Shown here: positions 41,891 to 47,592 of the stretch, in pieces
How positions within the stretch are numbered: position 1 is the first letter of the stretch
Layout of the letters: every line of letters begins with the position of its first letter
Origin: a bacterium
GTDB lineage: Bacteria; Vulcanimicrobiota; Xenobia; Xenobiales; JADMJV01
Direction of reading: 5' to 3'
Length of the DNA stretch: 47,592 nt
NCBI GenBank assembly: GCA_018266105.1
Contig: JAFEBA010000040.1
Location: forward strand, 1 to 47,592
Translations under genes and position numbers: made by a program
Notes under the pieces: model-generated
What the model saw: only the letters and a program-made list of their open reading frames with translations
Told to the model about the DNA's origin: nothing
Databases searched by the model: none

Positions 41891-43084
41891 ATGGATTTCA
41901 CCCTCTCTCCCCGAATGCAAGAGTTCCAGTTGCAGCTCCGTGAGTTCTTGCGCCAGCAAGTCTATCCGTTGGAAAAGCAGTTCGACGAAACCCGCTTTCG
42001 CGAACTGTTGCCCGCCCTGACCGAAGTGCGCGCGGAGGTTAAACGGCGCGGCTGGTGGGCGCCAGCTTTACCACAGGAGCTAGGCGGAATGGGACTGACG
42101 CTGCTCGACTTTGCCACGGTGAGCGAAGAGCTGGGGCGTACGCCCCTGGGCCACTTCGTCTTCAACTGCCAGGCGCCCGACATCTCCACCTTGGAACTGC
42201 TTGATGTGCACGCCACCCCGGAGCAAAGAAAGCAGTATCTGCAACCCCTGGCTCAGGGCAAAATTCGCAGCTGCTTCGCAATGACCGAACCCGACTTCCC
42301 CGGCTCCAACCCGGTCTGGATGGGCACCGTGGCTCGACGCGACGGCGACCACTACGTCCTGAATGGACGAAAATGGTTCTGTTCCAGCGCCGACGGAGCG
42401 GCCTTTGCGCTGGTCATGGCCCAGACCGACCCCGAGGCAGCTGACCTGCATCGACGCGCCAGCCTGTTCCTGGTGCCCACTGACACGCCGGGGTGGCGGT
42501 TGGCACGAAATCTGCCGGTGATGGGACTGGCCGGCCAGGACTGGCCCAGCCACGCCGAGGTGAACCTGGAAGACTGCCGCGTTCCAGAGAGCGCAATGTT
42601 GGGCGGACCGGGTCAGGGCTTCGCGCTGGCCCAGCAACGTCTGGGTCCGGGCCGAATCCACCACACCATGCGATGGATCGGAATCGCCGAGCGGGCTTTC
42701 GAACTTTCCTGCCAGCGTGCCGTATTTCGGGAACTCTCTCCTGGAAAAACGCTCTCGGAAGAGGCCTGTGTGCAGCATTGGATTGCCGACATGCGAGCCG
42801 ACATTGAATGCTCACGCTTGCTCGTCATGCGCACGGCCTGGCGCCTCGAGCACCTGGGCAGCAAGCAAGCGGCCGTGGATGTGTCCCTGATCAAATTTTC
42901 CACCGCCGCCATGCTGGGACGAGTCTTGGACCGGGCGGTGCAGATCCACGGAGGTCTGGGTCTGCTGGAGGATCTGCCGCTGGCTTTTTGGTACCGCCAC
43001 GAACGCGGTGCCCGAATTTACGATGGTACCGACGAGGTCCACCGCAGCAGCGTGGGACGGCGCATCCTGAAGTCGTGGAAGTAG
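41891..43084 (+). CDS. Acyl-CoA dehydrogenase family protein (ACAD10/11 or LvaC-like)
   Basis: A 397-residue flavoprotein. N-terminal helices (MDFTLSPRMQEFQLQLREFL), FAD-binding SCFAMTEPDFPGSNP and KWFCSSADGAAFALVM, and the C-terminal IHGGLGLLEDLPLAFWYRHERGARIYDGTDEVHRSSVGRRIL are family signatures. The catalytic-region motif YDGTDEVHR has Asp where MCAD has the catalytic Glu (YEGT), a feature of ACAD10/11-like members. The open frame begins at 41684, but the ATG at 41891 has GGAGG 11 bases upstream and is the natural family start. The stop overlaps the kinase-like gene by ten bases, so the two products probably act together, likely on 4-hydroxyacyl-CoA. Confidence 0.9.
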   Translation: MDFTLSPRMQEFQLQLREFLRQQVYPLEKQFDETRFRELLPALTEVRAEVKRRGWWAPALPQELGGMGLTLLDFATVSEELGRTPLGHFVFNCQAPDISTLELLDVHATPEQRKQYLQPLAQGKIRSCFAMTEPDFPGSNPVWMGTVARRDGDHYVLNGRKWFCSSADGAAFALVMAQTDPEAADLHRRASLFLVPTDTPGWRLARNLPVMGLAGQDWPSHAEVNLEDCRVPESAMLGGPGQGFALAQQRLGPGRIHHTMRWIGIAERAFELSCQRAVFRELSPGKTLSEEACVQHWIADMRADIECSRLLVMRTAWRLEHLGSKQAAVDVSLIKFSTAAMLGRVLDRAVQIHGGLGLLEDLPLAFWYRHERGARIYDGTDEVHRSSVGRRILKSWK

Positions 43085-44037
43085 AGCGTCTGGAGCAATA
43101 CCTGGGGCTGGGCCCCATCAGCTTGGAACGCTTTGGTGGCGGCTACTCCAACCTGACCTATCGTCTCAAAGCGGGGGACCAGCAGTGGGTCCTGCGCACC
43201 GCGCCGCCCGGCTCCCAAGTGGCCGGAGGTCACGATATGGGACGAGAATTCCGCATCCTCTCAGCCCTCTACCCGGTCTTCCCCAAGGTCCCCCGGCCCT
43301 GGCGCTACTGTGCGGACGAAAGCGCCATGGGCCAACCTTTTTTCATCATGGAACGAGTGGAGGGCGAGATTCTCCGGGGCCTCCAGGGCGGCCCGCCTGA
43401 GCGCATGGCTCAACTTTCACGTCAACTGGTGACCCAACTGGTGCAGCTGCACGCTCTGGACGTGGACCGGCTGGGCTTGCGCGATTGGGACAAGGGCGAG
43501 GGATACATCCAGCGTCAGGTCAGCGGCTGGATTGCCCGTTGGCAAAAGGCGGAAGGGGTCGGGGCTGACGAGGTGGTGGACTACCTTTCCAGGCACAAGA
43601 TGTCCCCATCACCCGCCTGCATGATCCACAATGACTTTAAATACGACAATGTTGTGCTGCGCGGGGATGAAGTGGCGGCTATTCTGGACTGGGAGATGGC
43701 CACCGTGGGGGACCCTTGGATGGATTTAGGCACGTCCTTGGGCTACTGGGTGGAGGCGACTGACTCGCCCCAACTCCAGGCGCTGGGCTTCGGGCCAACT
43801 CATCTGCCGGGCAACCTGACCCGACGAGAATTAACCGATCTCTACCAGGAGCTTTCGGGCCGCTCCCGACCCCAGGCCGACCTGGACTACTTCTACGTCT
43901 TCGGGCTCTTCAAAGTGGCCGTCATCGCCCAGCAGATCTTCCTGCGCTACCGGCGCGGACACACCCGAGACCCGCGCTTCGCCAGCCTGGACCAGGCCGT
44001 AGCCCTCTTGCTCCAACAGGCTAAGCGGGCAATCTAA
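43075..44037 (+). CDS. APH-family kinase-like protein (LvaA / ACAD11 N-domain type)
   Basis: A 320-residue small-molecule kinase fold. Signatures: ISLERFGGGYSNLTYRLKAG (P-loop), WVLRTAPPGSQVAGGHDMGREF (Lys equivalent region), HNDFKYDNVVL (catalytic loop) and ILDWEMATVGDPWMDLGTSLGYW (metal loop). This exact set is typical of the phosphotransferase domain found in ACAD10/11 and of LvaA, which phosphorylates 4-hydroxyacyl-CoA. The start is a GTG inside the end of the dehydrogenase gene (GTGGAAGTAGAG overlap). The frame upstream to 42808 is not coding. The last 17 bases overlap the convergent histidine kinase gene. Confidence 0.88.
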   Translation: MEVERLEQYLGLGPISLERFGGGYSNLTYRLKAGDQQWVLRTAPPGSQVAGGHDMGREFRILSALYPVFPKVPRPWRYCADESAMGQPFFIMERVEGEILRGLQGGPPERMAQLSRQLVTQLVQLHALDVDRLGLRDWDKGEGYIQRQVSGWIARWQKAEGVGADEVVDYLSRHKMSPSPACMIHNDFKYDNVVLRGDEVAAILDWEMATVGDPWMDLGTSLGYWVEATDSPQLQALGFGPTHLPGNLTRRELTDLYQELSGRSRPQADLDYFYVFGLFKVAVIAQQIFLRYRRGHTRDPRFASLDQAVALLLQQAKRAI

Positions 44038-45499
44038 ACCAGAAAGTGGAGCCTCGCCCCAGTTCGCTGTGCACTCCCAGTTCGCCACCGTGGGCGTGGA
44101 TCAGGGCGGCCGTCAGCCACAGCCCCAGACCGGTCCCCGAGGCGATACTGCGATCCCCTACTCGCTCGAAGGCGGCGAACAGCTTTTGCTGATTCTCAAG
44201 GGAAATGCCGACTCCCTGATCGCTGATGCTGATCTGGTTATGCTCACGACGAAGCCGCACTTCGCCTCCGTCAGGGCTGTATTTGACGGCGTTGGAGAGC
44301 AAGTTGGAGAGCACCTGTCTGATTTTGCGGGCATCCCCAGAGATCTGACCGCTGACATCGTTGACGATCGTCACTTTTTCCATCTGTTCGCGTTGGGCCG
44401 CGCGCAGGAAGCGAATCTCCTCCTCGATTAAGGCAGCCAGATCGATGGTCTCCCACTTCACTTCCAGAGGCTTACCACCCTCGACGGTGGCGATGTCCAG
44501 GTAGTTGGTGATCAGCTCCTTCGCCCGGCCACTGGCGCCCAGCAGCATCTCCAAAACCGGAGCCTGCTTCTCTTTTGGCAACCGCTCCAGGATGCGCACG
44601 CAGTTCTCGATCGCCTGGAGCGGGTTCTTCAAGTCGTGGCTGGCGATGCGCAAGAAGTTTGCCAGAGCCTCGCGTTGAGCTGCCTGCTGGCGCAAGCGTT
44701 CGGAAGAAAGCCGGGCCGCCAGCAATCCAGCAGCGGCGCAGAAAAATTGAAAATCGAGTTCGCTGAAGGGTAGAACCGAGCCGGCGCAGAGCATCGCGAA
44801 GATCTGCTCGTTTTCTTCCAGAGGCACGTAGATGGCGCCCTTGACACCGCGCAGCCGGATGGAGGGGGCGTTGGCGATGGCCTTGGGCATCTCTCCATTG
44901 AACAACATGGCCTTACCCCCCTCGGCCGCGTAATGGGCCAAACTGGAACTGGCCGAACCCGGACGGCCGCCCAGATAGTGCAGAGTGCCATCGGCCTGAG
45001 GCGGCCAACTAATCACAGCCGGCTCGTTCGCCATGGGTACAGCCTGGCGAATGCGGCTGAGCAATTCTGGCAGGAAATCTTGAGCAAACAGACCTTCTGT
45101 GAGAGCGTAGATCGCCTCAAGATACTTCGACTGATCGCCCAGAGCCAGAGTCAGGCCGTGACTGCCCGAGCGGCCGAGCAAGCTCAGCTTCAGGCCATCC
45201 GGTAGTTGTCGAAAAACGGACAGCCTGGTTTCGCCTAAGGTCAGTTCTACGTCGGGAGCCAGTCTCACGGGTCGGTTCAAGCGCTGCCCGTTCAACCAGC
45301 TTCCATTGCTGCTACCCAGGTCCTCATACCAGACTCCCTGAGAGTCCGCCCAGATCTCACCGTGCCTGGAAGAAACACGCGGGTCAGCCACCTCGATGGC
45401 GGCCCCCGAACCACTGCGCCCCAACAGAGTGCGCTGTCCGTCAAACTCCTTGGTGGTCTCGCCCAAACGAGGATGGGTCAGGCAGATCTGATAGGCCAT
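44021..45499 (-). CDS. FHA-GAF sensor histidine kinase
   Basis: A 492-residue cytoplasmic kinase. An N-terminal FHA domain (GRSGSGAAIEVADPRVSSRHGEIWA, GSSNGSWLNGQRL) is intact with SRH and SNGS/NG motifs, so phosphothreonine input is expected. A GAF domain follows (about 125-270, GAIYVPLEENEQIFAMLCAG). The HisKA helix has phosphoacceptor H288 (IASHDLKNPLQAIEN), and HATPase_c has N-box (LSNLLSNAVKYSP), G1 (ISDQGVGIS) and G2 (SGTGLGLWL). There is no membrane segment. I chose ATG 45499; a GTG four codons upstream is also possible. No response regulator is adjacent, so its partner is elsewhere. It could connect Ser/Thr phosphorylation to two-component signalling. Confidence 0.92.
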   Translation of the reverse strand: MAYQICLTHPRLGETTKEFDGQRTLLGRSGSGAAIEVADPRVSSRHGEIWADSQGVWYEDLGSSNGSWLNGQRLNRPVRLAPDVELTLGETRLSVFRQLPDGLKLSLLGRSGSHGLTLALGDQSKYLEAIYALTEGLFAQDFLPELLSRIRQAVPMANEPAVISWPPQADGTLHYLGGRPGSASSSLAHYAAEGGKAMLFNGEMPKAIANAPSIRLRGVKGAIYVPLEENEQIFAMLCAGSVLPFSELDFQFFCAAAGLLAARLSSERLRQQAAQREALANFLRIASHDLKNPLQAIENCVRILERLPKEKQAPVLEMLLGASGRAKELITNYLDIATVEGGKPLEVKWETIDLAALIEEEIRFLRAAQREQMEKVTIVNDVSGQISGDARKIRQVLSNLLSNAVKYSPDGGEVRLRREHNQISISDQGVGISLENQQKLFAAFERVGDRSIASGTGLGLWLTAALIHAHGGELGVHSELGRGSTFWFRLPA

Positions 45500-45528
45500 T
45501 GGCCAGACCACTTCGCGAGATCTGGCGG

Positions 45529-45876
45529 CTACCTGCTAAGCCACACCAGCCAGATCAACAGCGGTTGCAGAGGCAGACGGGCCCAGGCCTTCCAGGGTTG
45601 ATCCGGAAAGCCGTGCAGCCTGGCTCCGCTCAGGGCCTGATAGACATTGGCGGGAAAGACGGCCACCAGCAAAGCCATCAGCAGAAATGCAGCCGGGCGA
45701 GGCCGGATCAGCAGCCCCAGCCCCCCAACTATTTCCAGCACCCCGCTGAGCAAAACGCAGGCGGTGGGAGGAAGCGGCGGCGGCACGATGGCCTCCCAGG
45801 CCTTGGTGTCGGTCAAGTGTAGCTGGCCGGCTCGGCAAAACATCAGAGCCAGCAGGACTCGCAAAATCCAGATCAT
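45529..45876 (-). CDS. DoxX-like small membrane protein, 115 aa
   Basis: Four hydrophobic segments (MIWILRVLLALMFCRAGQL, ACVLLSGVLEIVGGLGLLI, AAFLLMALLVAVFPANVYQAL, LPLQPLLIWLVWL) with the G-x-L-E-x-x-G-G-L-G-L-L core and the FPANVYQAL motif of the DoxX/DoxD family. These proteins are linked in various bacteria to redox and oxidative-stress functions, but this one's task is unknown. The frame stays open to 45969; the first 31 residues look non-coding and overlap the divergent methyltransferase gene, so the internal ATG is used. AGGA abuts the ATG, which is not a normal spacing. It lies 29 bases before the histidine kinase gene. Confidence 0.75.
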   Translation of the reverse strand: MIWILRVLLALMFCRAGQLHLTDTKAWEAIVPPPLPPTACVLLSGVLEIVGGLGLLIRPRPAAFLLMALLVAVFPANVYQALSGARLHGFPDQPWKAWARLPLQPLLIWLVWLSR

Positions 45877-45925
45877 TCCTAGAGTGTAGCAGGTTTCTGA
45901 GCGGTCTCGACAGGAAGGCGATCCC

Positions 45926-46678
45926 GTGCACGAAGAGACGCTTGACCATCTGGCTGGCCAGTGGCGCATCTATCAACTCAAGGGCGGGCACCGCTTTTCT
46001 GCCGACGATGTCTTGACGGCCTGGACGGCCGCCCGGGTGGCTCCCCAGGCTGAGCGCATCCTGGACCTGGGCAGCGGGCTGGGCAGCGTAGGCTTGCTGA
46101 CCCTCTGGCGACTGCCTCGCGCCCGCCTGACGGGGGTCGAGGTTCAGAAGTTGAGTTATGACCTGGCTCTGAAAACAGTGGCTTACAACCAGCTTGAGTC
46201 CAGGGCCGAGTTTCTCAATCAGGATTTACGGCACCCCCTGAAACTCGGCAATTTTCCCTTGGTCACGGGCAGTCCGCCCTATTTTCCAATCGACAAAGCC
46301 ACCGTCTCCCCTCACCCTCAGCGGGCGGCCGCGCGCTGTGAGCTACACGGGGACGTCTTTGACTACTGCCGGGTGGCGGCCCAACATCTGGAAGCGGCCG
46401 GCCGCTTTGTTTTCGTTCACGCCGGGGGCGACCCGCGCCCGGAACAGGCCATTCAGAAAGCCGGCCTGCGCTTACTCAGTCGCCAGGACGTACTTTTCAG
46501 GTCTCACCTACCCCCCACCGTAGCCTTGTTCGTGGCGGCCTTCGAAGGCGAGCGCCAGGACCCGGCCCCCTTCGCCATACGAGACTCGGACGGAAACTGG
46601 ACGGACCAATACTTGGAAATGCGGGCCGAGATGGGAACGACCGGCCTGCGTAGAAACGCACAGCATGGTACCCAGTAA
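45926..46678 (+). CDS. TrmN6/YfiC-type tRNA N6-adenine methyltransferase
   Basis: A 250-residue SAM-dependent methyltransferase. LDHLAGQWRIYQLKGGHRFSADDVLTAW is the YfiC-type N-terminus, ILDLGSGLGSVGLLTL the SAM loop and GVEVQ the acidic ligand. VTGSPPYFPI is the N6-adenine catalytic motif (Asn replaced by Ser, as in some relatives). It likely methylates adenine 37 in a tRNA, though other substrates are possible. The GTG start has AGGAAGG about eight bases upstream, fixing it. It is divergent from the DoxX-like gene (49 bases) and overlaps the next gene by 14 bases. Confidence 0.85.
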   Translation: MHEETLDHLAGQWRIYQLKGGHRFSADDVLTAWTAARVAPQAERILDLGSGLGSVGLLTLWRLPRARLTGVEVQKLSYDLALKTVAYNQLESRAEFLNQDLRHPLKLGNFPLVTGSPPYFPIDKATVSPHPQRAAARCELHGDVFDYCRVAAQHLEAAGRFVFVHAGGDPRPEQAIQKAGLRLLSRQDVLFRSHLPPTVALFVAAFEGERQDPAPFAIRDSDGNWTDQYLEMRAEMGTTGLRRNAQHGTQ

Positions 46679-47592
46679 CTTCATCCCCCACGCTGACCAA
46701 CTTGATCGCCAGAATCCTCTTTCCGAGGCAATCTGGCCCGAGCACGCTCTGGATCTCTACAGTGACCGATTGGTGACTCTATGCAACGACGGTCAATTAC
46801 GCGAAGTCTCCCCTGACTCAGCCCTGCCTCGAGAGGTGAAAAACGAAGTCGCCTGCCATCGTGTGGCCGTTCCCCAGGTGCGCAAAATGTGGTTTTCCGA
46901 TTATAGCCTGTTCAACATCAAGACTCTGGACACCGACGAGGGCGAGCGAGGCCAGCGCATGGCACGCATGTCGGGAATTTTGTTTGACGACGGCCAGCAG
47001 GGTTCAGGAGAACTGGTGCTGCGCGTCAGCGAGTTGCTCTACGCACTTTGCGAAGCCGTGCAAAACCCATTCCGCTACGCCAGCGGGGCCTTCTACGGAC
47101 TGGCTCTGCCGGGTGAAAGCGAAGAACATTTGCGACAGGGACGAGGTCTCATTCTGGGTTATGCCGTGCCCCCTGTGGAACTTCGAGCCGCCGGTATCGG
47201 CAACGAGGAATGGATGAAGATGGCTTTCTTCGAGTGCCTTCAGACCGTCCAGAACGACCTCAAGGAAATCAAGCCCAAGGCCCCCTTTTCGCTGAAAAAC
47301 CTGCCCGTGCCAAGCCGAGCCATGCTGATCGCCGAACTCAAACAGCAAGGCTACGACATTGTTCAAGACCGAGCCATCAGCAATATGAACCGCAACACCT
47401 TGACGGGGCGCATGCTGAAAGTCTTTGGCAACCTGACCGGTCAGGGTTTTCAATTGCCACCTGAGGCCACTCTGCAGGACTACCTGAAATTGGGCCGAGA
47501 AACCCTGGCCGAGGTATTCGAACCGGTTCCTTTTCGAATGAAGGCTCTGCAGCCTCCGCCTCCCCCACCGCCCGCGGCCACTCCCCCCCCTC
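46665..47592 (+). CDS. Hypothetical protein, truncated by the window end
   Basis: An uninterrupted frame starts at ATG 46665, 14 bases inside the methyltransferase gene, and runs off the window with no stop (309 codons seen). The visible part reads as a folded, mostly helical cytoplasmic domain (SELLYALCEAVQNPFRYASG, EEWMKMAFFECLQTVQNDL, PSRAMLIAELKQQGYDIVQD) ending in a Pro-rich stretch (LQPPPPPPPAATPPP) that suggests a linker to another domain beyond the edge. No signal peptide. Family not recognised. Confidence 0.75.
   Translation, partial: MVPSNFIPHADQLDRQNPLSEAIWPEHALDLYSDRLVTLCNDGQLREVSPDSALPREVKNEVACHRVAVPQVRKMWFSDYSLFNIKTLDTDEGERGQRMARMSGILFDDGQQGSGELVLRVSELLYALCEAVQNPFRYASGAFYGLALPGESEEHLRQGRGLILGYAVPPVELRAAGIGNEEWMKMAFFECLQTVQNDLKEIKPKAPFSLKNLPVPSRAMLIAELKQQGYDIVQDRAISNMNRNTLTGRMLKVFGNLTGQGFQLPPEATLQDYLKLGRETLAEVFEPVPFRMKALQPPPPPPPAATPPP

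Noticed and set aside
1..47592. Mobile elements, tRNA/rRNA genes, CRISPR arrays, prophage or attachment sites
   Set aside because: No transposase or integrase motifs, no terminal inverted repeats, no spaced direct repeats and no tRNA-like cloverleaf noticed when reading both strands.

Overview
The window is a dense, GC-rich stretch of a bacterial chromosome with no rRNA, tRNA, CRISPR array, transposase or phage gene that I can see. The cell is very probably diderm: it carries a complete MarR-EmrA-EmrB-TolC-type efflux operon including the outer-membrane component. It also has type IV prepilins, many Ser/Thr-kinase, FHA and GAF signalling proteins, and often uses GTG and TTG starts. Most proteins have only broad families as relatives. 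The style (pilin-fold domain with an N-x-x-x-Y-x-x-D-x-x-G-x-Y-P signature, STPK and FHA richness, signal-less proline-rich proteins) recalls poorly sampled lineages such as Eremiobacterota/Vulcanimicrobiota. That placement is only an inference and cannot be decided from this window.

Layout. 0-9 kb: a multidomain response regulator (receiver, degenerate HD-GYP, helical region, winged helix, BTAD), two small unknown genes, a membrane-embedded spermidine-synthase-like methyltransferase, a secreted S9 (DPP-IV-type) peptidase and a receiver-GGDEF protein with a degenerate active site. 9-12 kb: an EF-hand M14 carboxypeptidase with a good intrinsic terminator, a TPR protein and a small exported protein. 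12-16.8 kb: the marR-tolC-emrA-emrB efflux operon, with a repeated palindromic hexamer at its promoter. 16.9-19.4 kb: a 2OG-Fe(II) oxygenase, a frameshifted zincin metallopeptidase and a small overlapping gene. 19.4-21.6 kb: exported and repeat proteins, one a likely dead zincin. 21.7-25.2 kb: a LMW-PTP/fructosamine-kinase pair (predicted protein deglycation) facing an M20 amidohydrolase/nitrilase pair (predicted N-carbamoyl amide hydrolysis). 25.2-29.8 kb: two divergent FHA paralogues and two divergent Ser/Thr kinases, one with a beta-propeller sensor. 29.8-34.6 kb: an EEP hydrolase, adenosine deaminase with a hexapeptide transferase, a small membrane protein and a DUF2252 protein. 34.6-41 kb: two opposed sets of prepilin-like genes, a solute-binding/TRIC-channel fusion and a GAF-pilin-fold fusion. 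41-47.6 kb: an AlkA-type glycosylase, an acyl-CoA dehydrogenase plus APH-like kinase (LvaC/LvaA or split ACAD11 type), an FHA-GAF histidine kinase, a DoxX-like protein, a TrmN6-type methyltransferase and a gene cut by the window end.

The genome is very compact. Seven of nine convergent gene pairs overlap at their 3' ends, and many co-directional genes overlap by 4 bp, so translational coupling and opposing transcripts are probably common. No intergenic gap exceeds about 200 bases. The most unusual items are the Rec/HD-GYP/BTAD regulator, the GAF-pilin fusion, the solute-binding/TRIC fusion embedded among pilin genes, the zincin locus, and the kinase-dehydrogenase pair predicted to process 4-hydroxyacyl-CoA.
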